From AV40 sp038230255 (GTDB lineage: Bacteria > Verrucomicrobiota > Verrucomicrobiia > Chthoniobacterales > UBA10450), in NCBI GenBank assembly GCA_038230255.1, contig JBBRNP010000007.1:132985-196984 (forward strand): a stretch of DNA of 64,000 nt, read 5' to 3'. Positions 1-8,153 of the stretch are shown one piece after another. The position numbers and the translations under genes were made by a program. Below the pieces are notes generated by a model. It was not told where the DNA came from, made no database searches, and saw only the letters and a list, made by a program, of their open reading frames with translations. Each line of letters opens with the position of its first letter. Position 1 is the first letter of the stretch.

Positions 1-767
1 ACCCGAGCAGCGGTTGCCCGGTCGTGTTTTGAATTTGGATGACGAACTTGCCTTCCTTGTGCTCGGCTTTGGCCGCATTGGTGACGGTTGCCATTTGGCT
101 GTCAGACAGACCGGCCAGGTCTTCCTTGCGATCGACCACGACCGATGAAGCATTCTTCTCCTTCAGAACATTTTGCTCGAACTGCGTCTGCAAAGTCGCG
201 AGCTCGGCGTTGATCTTCTTCAATTTCTCTTTGTCGGGGTCGGAAAGTTTCGCGCCGGCGCGAACGAAATCCTTGTAATAGCGCTCGAGCAGGTAAGCCG
301 ATTCCGGATCGAGTCCGAGTTTATCGCGAGTGTCGTAAAGTCCCTGGATCCGCGCGAACAATTTGCTGTTGAGATGGATCGCGTCGTGGTGGGCCGAGAG
401 CTTCGGCGCCATTTCGGTCTCGATTTTCTGCATCGCCGGGTTCGTATTGCAGGAGTTGAGATTCGAAAACGTTTGCTCCGCGCGATCGAGCAGGCGTCCG
501 GTGCGTTCAAGCGCGACCACGGTGTTCTCGAAGGTGGCCTTTTCGGAGCTGTTCGCGACCACGTCGACTTCCTTGAGCTGCTCGCGCATGCCGGCTTCAA
601 TCGCCGGGGCGAAATGCTCGTCCTTGATCTTGTCGAAGGGCGGGTAGTGATACGGCAGCGTGCTTTCTTTGAGCAGCGGGTTATCGACTGGATCGGCGGC
701 GGACACGGCGGTGATTTGGAAAGCGCTCAGGAATGCGGCAAAGATGAATAAGTGAATGGATCGCATA
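1..767 (-). CDS. Peptidyl-dipeptidase Dcp-like M3 metallopeptidase, 3' end cut by window edge
   Basis: The reverse strand reads open from an ATG at 767 to the window edge, giving about 255 residues. It begins with a signal peptide (MRSIHLFIFAAFLSAF, then a small-residue stretch ending near VSA), followed by a text typical of the N-terminal helical half of family M3 oligopeptidases: NPLLKESTLPYHYPPFDKIK, an EHFAPAIEAGM segment, and a helical stretch with LLERYYKDFVRAGAKL. Dcp enzymes release C-terminal dipeptides from oligopeptides and use zinc held by an HEXXH motif; that part would lie beyond base 1, so catalysis cannot be judged. The signal peptide suggests a periplasmic enzyme. No partner gene is visible; the next gene downstream on the other strand is unrelated. 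Family assignment is fairly firm, substrate range is inferred. Confidence 0.8.
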
Positions 768-786
768 AGACTCTGTGATTTATCAG

Positions 787-855
787 AAAACGTCCAACGC
801 TCAACGGTCCGAGCCGGACTGGCAACTAACATTCAACGCTGAATTCAGAAAACGG
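787..855. repeat. Short dispersed inverted repeat (CAACGCTCAAC family)
   Basis: The gap between dcp and the DUF2891 gene holds a unit starting AAAACGTCCAACGCTCAAC and ending near TTCAACGCTGAATTC. The same words recur at 2226-2318 and, inside ispG, at 37304-37344. Its centre (807-824) carries a separate 18-bp word also present at 5266-5283. It has the look of a non-coding miniature repeat; no gene is present here. Confidence 0.55.
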
Positions 856-920
856 ACACGACCCGCCTTCGCGCTGCTCCGGCGTGGCAAGCGGAACGCG
901 TCCGAGTAGATTCGAGATGG

Positions 921-2054
921 ATGCGAAAGTTATTTTTGGTATTGCTGCTGACCCCGTTGATGGCTTTTTCGGAAGAGGAGCCAAGTCAGTCAACCGGCGA
1001 CTTCGACGCGGTGGCGGCGGAACGTTTTGCGAAGCTCGCGCTCGCGTGCGTGCACAAAGAATTCCCGAACAAAATCGCGCACGTGCTCAATAGCGACGCC
1101 GACGTCGCGCCGCCGCGAAAATTGACTCCGGCGTTTTGCGGTTGTTACGACTGGCATTCGTCGGTGCACGGGCATTGGTTGTTGGTGCGACTCATTCGCA
1201 CATTTCCGGACGCGCCGTTTGCCAGCGCCGCGCGGGACGCTTTGAAACAGAGTCTCACCGCGGAAAATCTGAAGCAGGAAGCGGCTTATATTAAGGGCGA
1301 AGGTCGCTCGAGCTTTGAACGGCCCTACGGATTGTCGTGGTTGCTCCAACTCTGCTCCGAACTGCGAGAGTGGAACGATCCGCAAGCAGTTGAATGGTCG
1401 GTTAACCTGAAACCGCTTGAAGACGCGGCGGTGGAACGATTGACCAAGTGGCTACCGAAGCTTTCGCATCCGGTCCGGATCGGCGAACACGACCAAACCG
1501 CGTTCGGTCTCGGACTGATGTTCGATTACGCGCGCGCGACCAAGAATGAGGGTTTCGCAAAACTCATCCGCGACTCAGCCAAGAAATTTTATCTGGCGGA
1601 CAAAAATTGCCCGCTCAATTACGAACCTTCCGGCGAAGATTTTCTTTCGCCATGTTTGGGCGAAGCGGACGTGATGCGCCGGGTGCTTCCGCAAAAAGAA
1701 TTCGCAAGCTGGCTCAAACAATTCATGCCGCAAATTCCAGTAAGCGAAGAAGTCGAGTGGTTGAAAGTCGCGATTTCACCCGACCCGAGCGATCCGAAGC
1801 TGGCGCATCTGGATGGATTGAACTTGAGCCGGGCGTGGATGTTGGAAGGAGTTCTTTCCGCGCTGCCGGAGGACGATCACCGCCGGCCGGCGTTACAAGC
1901 GGCGGCCGATGCGCATCGTCGCGCCGGACTCGCCGCGGCGACCGGCGAACATTATGAAGGCGGACACTGGCTCGGCAGCTTCGCGGTTTATCTGAGCACT
2001 CAACGGGGGATCTCTGCTCCAAAACCTTCACCCTCACCTCAATCCTCTCCCTGA
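921..2054 (+). CDS. DUF2891 family exported protein
   Basis: This 377-residue protein begins with a short signal peptide (MRKLFLVLLLTPLMAFS) and then matches the DUF2891 family, with the hallmark CGCYDWHSSVHGHW near residues 68-81, later FERPYGLSWLL and HDQTAFGLGLM segments, and DFLSPCLGEADVM around residue 250. DUF2891 proteins resemble alpha/alpha-barrel enzymes acting on sugars, but no activity is established, so only a periplasmic, possibly glycan-related role can be inferred. The last ten or so residues (PKPSPSPQSSP) are encoded by a repeat-like sequence, and the stop codon lies in the loop of a hairpin, which suggests the original C-terminus was altered by a repeat insertion. Start chosen at the ATG giving the signal peptide. 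Confidence 0.8.
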   Translation: MRKLFLVLLLTPLMAFSEEEPSQSTGDFDAVAAERFAKLALACVHKEFPNKIAHVLNSDADVAPPRKLTPAFCGCYDWHSSVHGHWLLVRLIRTFPDAPFASAARDALKQSLTAENLKQEAAYIKGEGRSSFERPYGLSWLLQLCSELREWNDPQAVEWSVNLKPLEDAAVERLTKWLPKLSHPVRIGEHDQTAFGLGLMFDYARATKNEGFAKLIRDSAKKFYLADKNCPLNYEPSGEDFLSPCLGEADVMRRVLPQKEFASWLKQFMPQIPVSEEVEWLKVAISPDPSDPKLAHLDGLNLSRAWMLEGVLSALPEDDHRRPALQAAADAHRRAGLAAATGEHYEGGHWLGSFAVYLSTQRGISAPKPSPSPQSSP

Positions 2055-2062
2055 GGGAGAGG
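2044..2062. terminator. Hairpin overlapping the DUF2891 stop codon
   Basis: CCTCTCCC and GGGAGAGG form an 8-bp stem around a three-base loop, TGA, which is exactly the stop codon of the preceding gene (2052-2054). There is no T-run after it, so it is more likely a repeat-derived hairpin than a classical Rho-independent terminator. Confidence 0.5.
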
Positions 2063-2129
2063 CGGAGCCGAAGCGCGGCGTGTGCTGTTTGTTGCAATCG
2101 AAAATCGGAAATCTACAATCTAAATCCGA

Positions 2130-2211
2130 GCCAGGGTGGCGAAATTGGCAGACGCGCCAGACTTAGGATCTGGTGGAGCAATCCTTAGGGGTTCGAGTCC
2201 CCTCCCTGGCA
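2130..2211 (+). tRNA. tRNA-Leu (TAG)
   Basis: An 82-nt class II tRNA. The acceptor stem pairs GCCAGGG (2130-2136) with CCCTGGC (2204-2210), followed by discriminator A. The anticodon arm is CCAGA-CTTAGGA-TCTGG with anticodon TAG at 2164-2166, there is a long variable arm, and the T arm contains GGTTCGAGTCC. The CCA end is not encoded. It reads CUA/CUN leucine codons. Confidence 0.95.
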
Positions 2212-2225
2212 CTTCCGAGCGGCAC

Positions 2226-2318
2226 AAAACGCCCAGCGCTCAACTTCCAACGCCCAATGTCGAATTCAGACAGTGCGAGTTCGGCATTCGACGTTCAGCG
2301 TTGGACGTTCGACGTTTT
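2226..2318. repeat. Dispersed repeat with imperfect terminal inverted repeats (CAACGCTCAAC family)
   Basis: The left arm starts AAAACGCCCAGCGCTCAAC and the right arm ends GGACGTTCGACGTTTT; reverse-complementing the right arm gives AAAACGTCGAACGTCC, so the unit is a 93-bp imperfect palindrome. A 41-bp stretch of the left arm matches ispG at 37304-37344 at 35 positions. It sits directly after tRNA-Leu and before the ROK gene end and contains no gene. Confidence 0.6.
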
Positions 2319-2326
2319 CTGCCAGG

Positions 2327-3010
2327 TCATAAGATCTGCCACTTCTTCTCCCCACCGTCTTCCGTCTCCCAAAGACGGACGCCACCGAGAAAAGCGTTTT
2401 CGTTTTTGCCGCGCTCAATGCCTTCCGGTAATTGATCAAACCGGTGCACGTTGCCGCCGCCGAGCACAACGTAATCGGCGATGAACGATTTTTTCAACTG
2501 CGTGACCGCAAAGATCACCTCGCGTTTCCATTCTTCTTCTCCCAACCGTTCGATTCCGGGAATCCCGAGAAAATTTTCAATGATGTCGCGATCGCGATAT
2601 GGAAGATCGCCCAGCTCCAGCGGGAACAGCATTTTTTCAAGCACGAGCGCGGAGCCGAGTCCGGTGCCGAGTCCGAGAAAAAGCATCCGGCCGCCGTGAT
2701 AACTTCCCAGCGCCTGCATCGCAGCATCATTGATGACCTGGACGGGTTTGCCTAACGACTTGCCAAAATCAAACCCAGCCCAGCCCTTGCCAAGATGTTT
2801 CGGCTCTCCGACGATTTGACCGCCGCGAACGGGGGAAGGAAAGCCGATGGAGATGTTGTCGAATTTCCAATCGCGAGTGTTGTCTTTTAGTCGAGCGACA
2901 AATTCGTCCGGTTTCATTTGCATGCCGGAATCGAACGCGCGCTGTTCGGTCCCTTCGATCAGCAGCTTTACATGCGTGCCGCCGATATCGACGACGAGCG
3001 TCTTGCTCAT
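2327..3010 (-). CDS. ROK-family sugar kinase (polyphosphate glucokinase-like)
   Basis: A 227-residue protein of the ROK/ASKHA kinase fold. The phosphate-1 motif VVDIGGTHVK is at residues 6-15, the conserved IGFPSPVRGG is near 60, the catalytic region NDAAMQALGSY lies near residue 97, and GLGTGLGSALV follows. The length and the DIGGT..K start match the polyphosphate/ATP glucokinase branch of ROK proteins, which phosphorylate glucose in the cytoplasm; the phosphate donor cannot be told from sequence. An upstream in-frame start exists, but the ATG at 3010 gives the standard MSKTLVVDIGG N-terminus. The gene follows the response-regulator gene by 20 bases on the same strand and may be co-transcribed. 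The classic ROK zinc-binding cysteines are absent, as in this branch. Confidence 0.8.
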   Translation of the reverse strand: MSKTLVVDIGGTHVKLLIEGTEQRAFDSGMQMKPDEFVARLKDNTRDWKFDNISIGFPSPVRGGQIVGEPKHLGKGWAGFDFGKSLGKPVQVINDAAMQALGSYHGGRMLFLGLGTGLGSALVLEKMLFPLELGDLPYRDRDIIENFLGIPGIERLGEEEWKREVIFAVTQLKKSFIADYVVLGGGNVHRFDQLPEGIERGKNENAFLGGVRLWETEDGGEKKWQIL

Positions 3011-3030
3011 GGACTCGCGAATTTTCGATG

Positions 3031-5181
3031 CTACTCGCCGAGACCGACGGCCTGACCGAGGCGCTGGAAAATGCCCTTCTTTTCCTGTCCGGCTCCGCTG
3101 TTGCCCGGCCAGCATTCGACAATCTCAAGAGCGAGAAAACGGAAAAGCGTCACGCTCGCGAATTTCAAATCGAGCCGCAGATTTTTTGCGATCTGTTGAA
3201 CGGAACGAATACCGTTGAATTGCGATGCGAACTGCGCTTCGGCGACGGTCAGCCGCAAATTCTGCACTCTCTCAAAGCCGTCGCGCGTATAAGCTGGAAC
3301 CGAAGCAGGATCGTAATAGGCGCGGTCGCCCAGCTCCGGAAATTGAACGAAGCGCAACGTCGCCAACGCCCATTGATCGACATCAAGTTCGCCGGGGAGC
3401 GTATTGGCGAACTCCGGCAGCGATCCTTGTTCAAAGGAAAAGCGAACGCATGGCGCGCTCCAAAGTTCGGCGAAAAGTTTCTGTCCGTGATGCTGCGTTA
3501 ACTGCATCGCCGGCTCCTGCAAAATCAAATTCTCCTGCGCGAGCGTAATGAAAGGCGGGCAACCCGTCTCCTGTTGTTGCCCCCGCGCGGCCGCGATCCG
3601 ATCCGGGTCGACATTGCTCAACGTGACCGGCGCTTCCGGGCAATAAAGTTCCGGGTCACGTGAAGTCGCAAACAACACCTGCCCGGTTTGGGTCAGAAGC
3701 TCGACCGGCTGTTTGTCCCAAAAAACGCGCAGCGTCCCGGTCAGTTTTTGGGTGGCGATGATTTGCAACGCGCGGTTCAACGAAAAAAAGCGCGTGTCGC
3801 CGCAGAAATAAGCGCCGCCGGTGACTGCCTCGTCGGGAATGTAGGATTGCTCGGCCGCGGGCTCGAATGCCGCCGGTGCCGCGGCGGAGGGCATGTCGGT
3901 AGTCGGGGCTGGAGTCCACCATGGCGTTTCCGACGGCTGGGTCACGTCCGGCCCGACTTCGCTTGTTTCGCGGTAAGCCGGCTCTTGTTCGACCGGGAAG
4001 TCCGCTTCCACCGCGGGTTGCGGTTCGGCGGCTTTTGGCTGAGTTGGCTCGGGCTCTTCCGATTTGCGAGGCATATGGGTCTCTACGGTTTTGATAAGCA
4101 AATCCGAAGTGAAGGGTTTATTCAAGAACCCAATCACATTTGAATTTTCGCTCCGGCTCGCCTGCAGCTCGGCGCCGTAGCCGGACATGTAGACAACCGG
4201 AATGGCTGTCGTCCCGGGATTTTCCACCAAACGGCGGCAGACTTCGTCGCCTTTCATATCCGGCAAGATGAAATCGAGCAGGATCATCTCCGGCATAGCG
4301 CTTTGCGCCGCCCGGACCGCTTCTTCGCCACTCGATGCTGTCGTCACGTCATAATTTGCTTCGATCAAAACTTCTTTCACGAAGCTGAGCAACATCAAGC
4401 TGTCATCAACCACTAAAAGTTTTGGATTGTCTTTTTTGCCGCGAGATTTTTTCGGGAGAGCGACCTCGGCTTCATCGGCGCCGCGGACCGCTTCCATGAG
4501 CAAGCGCTGCCAATCCATGTCGATTGTCCCCGGGCTGGAAGGCGCATCGGCGACTTCGGAAACGGTGCCGCCTTTCCAACGAACAATCTCATTGAACGCT
4601 TCCATTCCTGTTCGCCCGGGAGCAGTCGCGTGCCGGACCTGGCCTTTCTCAAAGAACACCCGCGCCTTTTCGCCGCGCGGGCCGGTGAATTCCACTACCG
4701 CGGTCGCGCCGCTCATGCATTTAAGCTGAATGATGTCGGTGAACTGGAGATCTCGGAGTGTCCCTTGAAATTTTTCTGCCGCCGCGTCCGTCGCGGGATG
4801 CAACAAACGCTCGACCAGATCGACAAAATCCCATTGCACCAGCGGCTTTTCCAGAAAATGGATCGCGCCGAGTCCGGCGACTTGTTCCCGTTGCTCGGGC
4901 AAATGAACACCGGTCAAAACGATGGCGCGCGCATTCGGATGGCTCGTCCGCAAATCGTAAAGAAAATCGTGTCCGAGATCCGGAGCCGCATCAACATCGA
5001 GAACAAAAAGTTCGGGCTTCACCCCCAAGACGAGTTGCTGCGCTTCTTCCAGACTGCGTGTCATCTCGACCAGCGCGTCCGGAACCGCTTCATGCAAAGA
5101 ACTCACGATTGCGGACGCCAACTGTTCGTCCGGTTCCAAAACCAGAATCCGAGTATTCTTTTTCGATTTTTTCTGTTTCAT
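3031..5181 (-). CDS. Two-receiver response regulator with PATAN (DUF4388) domains
   Basis: A 716-residue cytoplasmic signalling protein. Domains in order: a receiver domain (about residues 8-120; LVLEPDE, phosphoacceptor region LFVLDVD, FLEKPL); a PATAN/DUF4388 domain (about 135-215; GTLRDLQFTDIIQLKCMSG and FFEKGQVRHA); a second, canonical receiver (about 255-375; LLVVDDS, ILLDFILPDMKGD, MSGYG, LNKPF); a Pro/Glu-rich linker; and a second, more divergent PATAN-like region to the C-terminus (GTLRVFWDKQPVELL). PATAN domains occur in regulators of surface motility and gliding in other bacteria, but the output here is unknown because no DNA-binding or enzymatic domain is present. The first receiver has acidic residues in slightly atypical spacing. 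The start at 5181 (MKQKKSKKNTRILVLE) is preferred over an upstream codon. Confidence 0.8.
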   Translation of the reverse strand: MKQKKSKKNTRILVLEPDEQLASAIVSSLHEAVPDALVEMTRSLEEAQQLVLGVKPELFVLDVDAAPDLGHDFLYDLRTSHPNARAIVLTGVHLPEQREQVAGLGAIHFLEKPLVQWDFVDLVERLLHPATDAAAEKFQGTLRDLQFTDIIQLKCMSGATAVVEFTGPRGEKARVFFEKGQVRHATAPGRTGMEAFNEIVRWKGGTVSEVADAPSSPGTIDMDWQRLLMEAVRGADEAEVALPKKSRGKKDNPKLLVVDDSLMLLSFVKEVLIEANYDVTTASSGEEAVRAAQSAMPEMILLDFILPDMKGDEVCRRLVENPGTTAIPVVYMSGYGAELQASRSENSNVIGFLNKPFTSDLLIKTVETHMPRKSEEPEPTQPKAAEPQPAVEADFPVEQEPAYRETSEVGPDVTQPSETPWWTPAPTTDMPSAAAPAAFEPAAEQSYIPDEAVTGGAYFCGDTRFFSLNRALQIIATQKLTGTLRVFWDKQPVELLTQTGQVLFATSRDPELYCPEAPVTLSNVDPDRIAAARGQQQETGCPPFITLAQENLILQEPAMQLTQHHGQKLFAELWSAPCVRFSFEQGSLPEFANTLPGELDVDQWALATLRFVQFPELGDRAYYDPASVPAYTRDGFERVQNLRLTVAEAQFASQFNGIRSVQQIAKNLRLDLKFASVTLFRFLALEIVECWPGNSGAGQEKKGIFQRLGQAVGLGE

Positions 5182-5265
5182 CGATCTTGAATCGGGAGGG
5201 CCACGCAACTTTGCTGCGACCCTGGGTAGCAATGCCTGCTTCTGGGCAAATGACAAAGAATTTTT

Positions 5266-5283
5266 GTCCGAGCCGGACTGGCA
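5266..5283. repeat. 18-bp exact repeat GTCCGAGCCGGACTGGCA
   Basis: This 18-mer occurs exactly twice in the window, here and at 807-824, both times upstream of a gene start on the minus strand (the response regulator here, dcp there). It contains a small palindrome, GTCCG-AGC-CGGAC. It could be a shared operator or a fragment of a dispersed element. Confidence 0.45.
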
Positions 5284-5309
5284 CTTATCAAAAGACGGAA
5301 CATCGATGG

Positions 5310-6707
5310 TTAGGCGCTAAACCGTTTTGCCAGTTCCCGGCGGCTGATTTTTCCGCGCTCGTTCGTCGGAATCGAATCGACGATAAAGATTCGCTTCGGC
5401 ACCTGCCACGTACTCAACGCGCGCCGACAAAATTCCAGCAGCTGGTTCTCGCTAAGATCGGCATCCGGCACGACGCAGGCTGCGACTTCCTCATTCCGCA
5501 TTCCCGCGCCCGCGGGACGACCAAAGGCAACCGCCTGACGAACGCCAGGAAAGGAGAGTAAGCGTTCTTCAATCTCGGCCGGGTTCACTTTTTTCCCGGC
5601 GACATTGATCAGGTCCGAGATGCGTCCGACAATTTTGAAACCGGAACCGTGCCGCGCCAAGAGGTCGTCCGGCACGAAAACGCCATTGCCCAATTTTTCT
5701 TCATCGGCATCGGGAAAGTAACCATCGCCTGCGGCTGCGCTTTTGACTCGGACCTGACTCTGCTCGGTCTTTAAATCGATTATATTAAGATCGACATCTT
5801 TCATCGGCGTGCCGACGAAGCCTTCGACATCATTCTCGGCTTCACGGTCGTAACAAATTCCCCCGCACTCCGACGCGCCGTAAAATGAATGGATCGGCAA
5901 CCCGAATTTTTCCCGAAATTTCTTCGCCGTGGCAACCGGCAGCGGCGCACCCGCGGAAATGCAAAGTCGCAGCTTTGGCAGCGGCGGCACATTTTCCATT
6001 TCGCAAAACGCTTGATAGAAAACCGGCATACCGGGAAAGACGGTTGCGTTCGTCTTAGCAAGATCGTCAAGCACTGCGCGTGGCGTTCGGTCGCGGCTGA
6101 CCACCATCGGGACCCCGCGCGCGATTAGTGGCGTGAGTAAGTTGCTGAATCCGTAGGAATGCGAAATCGGAATCACGCCGAAGTTAAGATCGACATCGGA
6201 GATACCCATTGTGTCGCAAATCTGATCGCAGTCAGCCAGAAGCTGTCCGCTGCTAAACCGGATCATGCGCGGCGCGGATGTTGTGCCGGACGTTAGCTTG
6301 AGTAATGCGGGCGGTTTTTCGTCCCAAGTTGTTGTAGCTGCCGATGTCCTCATCGGCAGAACCTCCATATCCCTGCCGCCAGTGACGGCGGCAGCTACAA
6401 CATTGCAAACCTCGAACACACTCTCGCGCTGCTGATCACTGATCGACTGTTCTAGTGGCAGGACGACAACTCCGCGGCGCAGACCCGCGATCATAATCGA
6501 AGGCCAATCTTCGTGATTGCCGATTTGGACGGCGATTACGGTTCCGGCTGCGAGCATGGCGATTTTGGATTCGAGATCCCGCGCGCGGGCGTCGATCTGG
6601 CGAAAGGTTGCTTCGACCTGGCCGCGCGTATTAAAAATCGCAGGCGCGTCGCCTTTTTGAGCGAGAACCGCCTCCCATCGTTGGAGCAATGAGTCTTTCG
6701 GTTTCAT
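5310..6707 (-). CDS. AMP-forming acyl-CoA synthetase/ligase (ANL superfamily)
   Basis: A 465-residue class I adenylate-forming enzyme. The P-loop-like signature LLKLTSGTTSAPRMIRF lies near residue 137, ISHSYGF near 195, GAPLPV and YGASECGGI near 270-290, GFKIVGRISDLINVAGKKVNP near 365, and the C-terminal lysine motif ERGKISRREL near 455. These enzymes activate a carboxylate as acyl-AMP and usually transfer it to CoA or a carrier; the substrate cannot be assigned. The protein is shorter than typical 500-600 residue fatty-acyl-CoA ligases. Odd feature: residues about 103-125 are encoded by a 69-bp inverted-repeat element (6332-6400) read in frame. It is a single gene, divergent from rpmE. Confidence 0.8.
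   Translation of the reverse strand: MKPKDSLLQRWEAVLAQKGDAPAIFNTRGQVEATFRQIDARARDLESKIAMLAAGTVIAVQIGNHEDWPSIMIAGLRRGVVVLPLEQSISDQQRESVFEVCNVVAAAVTGGRDMEVLPMRTSAATTTWDEKPPALLKLTSGTTSAPRMIRFSSGQLLADCDQICDTMGISDVDLNFGVIPISHSYGFSNLLTPLIARGVPMVVSRDRTPRAVLDDLAKTNATVFPGMPVFYQAFCEMENVPPLPKLRLCISAGAPLPVATAKKFREKFGLPIHSFYGASECGGICYDREAENDVEGFVGTPMKDVDLNIIDLKTEQSQVRVKSAAAGDGYFPDADEEKLGNGVFVPDDLLARHGSGFKIVGRISDLINVAGKKVNPAEIEERLLSFPGVRQAVAFGRPAGAGMRNEEVAACVVPDADLSENQLLEFCRRALSTWQVPKRIFIVDSIPTNERGKISRRELAKRFSA
6332..6400. repeat. 69-bp TGTAGCTGCC inverted-repeat element inside a coding region
   Basis: The ends TTGTAGCTGCC and GGCAGCTACAA are perfect 11-bp inverted repeats enclosing GC-rich internal pairs. 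The length is 69 bp, exactly 23 codons, and the ligase frame runs through it. A related but not identical hairpin lies at 6994-7053 between rpmE and prfA. Confidence 0.7.
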
Positions 6708-6756
6708 CCCTTGCGTAAAATCCCCAGGCGGTTACATTCGGCGCTCATTTTTGACG

Positions 6757-6984
6757 ATGAAAGCAGGCATTCACCCAGAGTATCAAGAGACAGATATCGT
6801 CTGTGCGTGCGGCGCGGTCTACAAAACGCGCTCGACGCGTAGTGATATTAGAATCGGTATCTGCGCTGCTTGTCATCCGTTTTTCACCGGCGAACAGAAA
6901 TTCGTGGACACGGCCGGTCGCGTCGAAAAATTCGCCAAGCGTTACGGCAGCACCAAAGCCGTGCGCACGGTCAAAAAAGGTTAG
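6757..6984 (+). CDS. rpmE: 50S ribosomal protein L31
   Basis: A 75-residue protein starting MKAGIHPEYQETDIVCACG. It has the zinc-ribbon cysteines of the C+ type of L31 (CAC near residue 16-18, CAAC near 36-39) and the conserved HPFFTG..KFVDTAGRVEKF segment. L31 binds the large ribosomal subunit at the central protuberance and bridges to the small subunit. An upstream TTG in frame (6751) is less likely than the ATG at 6757. It is followed at 76 bases by prfA, a neighbourhood shared by many bacteria in which rpmE, prfA and prmC lie together. The gap between them is mostly a hairpin repeat. Confidence 0.95.
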   Translation: MKAGIHPEYQETDIVCACGAVYKTRSTRSDIRIGICAACHPFFTGEQKFVDTAGRVEKFAKRYGSTKAVRTVKKG

Positions 6985-6993
6985 CTGAAAAGC

Positions 6994-7053
6994 TGTAGCC
7001 GCCTCGCTCTGCCGAGGCGTCTTCAAACACGGCGACAGAGCGCCGTGGCTACA
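6994..7053. repeat. TGTAGCC...GGCTACA hairpin repeat between rpmE and prfA
   Basis: TGTAGCCGCC at the left and GTGGCTACA at the right form the outer stem, with inner GC-rich partial pairing (CGCTCTGCCG against CGGCGACAGAGCG). It belongs with the element at 6332-6400 by end sequence. It may attenuate transcription into prfA, but there is no T-run, so this is inference. Confidence 0.55.
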
Positions 7054-7060
7054 AACACTC

Positions 7061-8140
7061 ATGGACTTTGATCCTCTCATTCAACGCAAACGCGAACGAT
7101 TCGAGCAGCTCGAACGCGAGATCGCCGATCCGAAGCTTTTCGACAATCGCAAACGCGCCGGGGAAATCATGCGCGAGCATTCGGGCATCAAAGCCGTGCT
7201 CGCGAAATGGGACGAGCTGGAAAACGCGCGTAAGCAACTGGATGACAATCGGGAGCTGGCCACTTCGCGCGACATTGAGATCGCGGCCATGGCCGACGAC
7301 GAGATTCCGGATTTGGAGAAGCGCGTGGCCGAGCTCGAACGTGATTTGCAAATTGCGTTGCTCCCGCCGGACGAAAACGAAGATCGTGATGCCATAATCG
7401 AAATTCGCGCCGGTACCGGCGGAAGCGAAGCCGCGATTTTCGCGGCCGATCTTTGCCGGATGTATCACCGTTACGCCGAGGCGGCTGGACTGAAAACCGA
7501 AGACCTCGAATCAAGCCCGTCGGATATGGGCGGGCTAAAGGAAGTGATTTTCAAAGTCTCGGGCGAATCGGTTTTTCGAACGTTGCGTTACGAAAGCGGC
7601 GTTCATCGCGTGCAACGCGTGCCTGCGACCGAAGCACAGGGACGCATTCACACTTCCACGGCGACGGTCGCGGTGCTGCCGGAAGCGGAAGACGTCGATA
7701 TTGAACTAAAACCGGAAGATTTGCGGATTGAAGTTTCCCGCGCCGGCGGTCCGGGCGGACAGGGTGTCAACACCACCGACTCGGCAGTGCAAGTCATGCA
7801 CATTCCAACCGGCACGATTGTTCGTTGCCAGGACGGTCGTAGTCAGCTCAAGAACAAAGAGAAAGCGTTGTCGATCTTGCGGGCGCGACTGCTCGAACGG
7901 CAACAGCAGGAGGAAGCCGCGAAATACAGCGCCGTGCGCAAGAGTCAGATCGGATCGGGCGGACGCGAAGAAAAAATTCGCACCTACAATTTCCCGCAGA
8001 ACCGCATCACCGATCACCGCATCGGACTGACGCTATATAATTTAGATCGCGTGATGGAAGGCGACCTGGGCGAAATGATTCGAACGCTCCAGGCTGCCGA
8101 CGTGGCGGAGCGATTAAAAGAGTCGTCGATTTCGGCGTGA
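7061..8140 (+). CDS. prfA: Peptide chain release factor 1
   Basis: 359 residues, normal length for RF1, which recognises UAA and UAG and triggers release of the finished peptide on the ribosome. The N-terminal helical domain starts MDFDPLIQRKRERF; the GTGGSEAAIFAADL segment and the codon-recognition region are present; the catalytic GGQ lies near residue 233 within SRAGGPGGQGVNTTDSAV; the C-terminal TYNFPQNRITDHRI is typical. The glutamine of GGQ is the methylation target of PrmC, whose gene is the next one downstream on the same strand. An exact copy of the dispersed 10-mer lies within it at 7869-7878, encoding part of ALSILRAR. Confidence 0.97.
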   Translation: MDFDPLIQRKRERFEQLEREIADPKLFDNRKRAGEIMREHSGIKAVLAKWDELENARKQLDDNRELATSRDIEIAAMADDEIPDLEKRVAELERDLQIALLPPDENEDRDAIIEIRAGTGGSEAAIFAADLCRMYHRYAEAAGLKTEDLESSPSDMGGLKEVIFKVSGESVFRTLRYESGVHRVQRVPATEAQGRIHTSTATVAVLPEAEDVDIELKPEDLRIEVSRAGGPGGQGVNTTDSAVQVMHIPTGTIVRCQDGRSQLKNKEKALSILRARLLERQQQEEAAKYSAVRKSQIGSGGREEKIRTYNFPQNRITDHRIGLTLYNLDRVMEGDLGEMIRTLQAADVAERLKESSISA

Positions 8141-8153
8141 ACATTCTTCTTCT

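Noticed and set aside
2136..2435. A 99-residue reading frame over tRNA-Leu (starts MAKLADAPDLGSGG)
   Set aside because: This is the well-known false translation of a tRNA-Leu gene followed by repeat DNA.
4758..5561. A 267-residue plus-strand frame across the response regulator and ligase genes
   Set aside because: It is antisense to two well-supported genes and has no domain.
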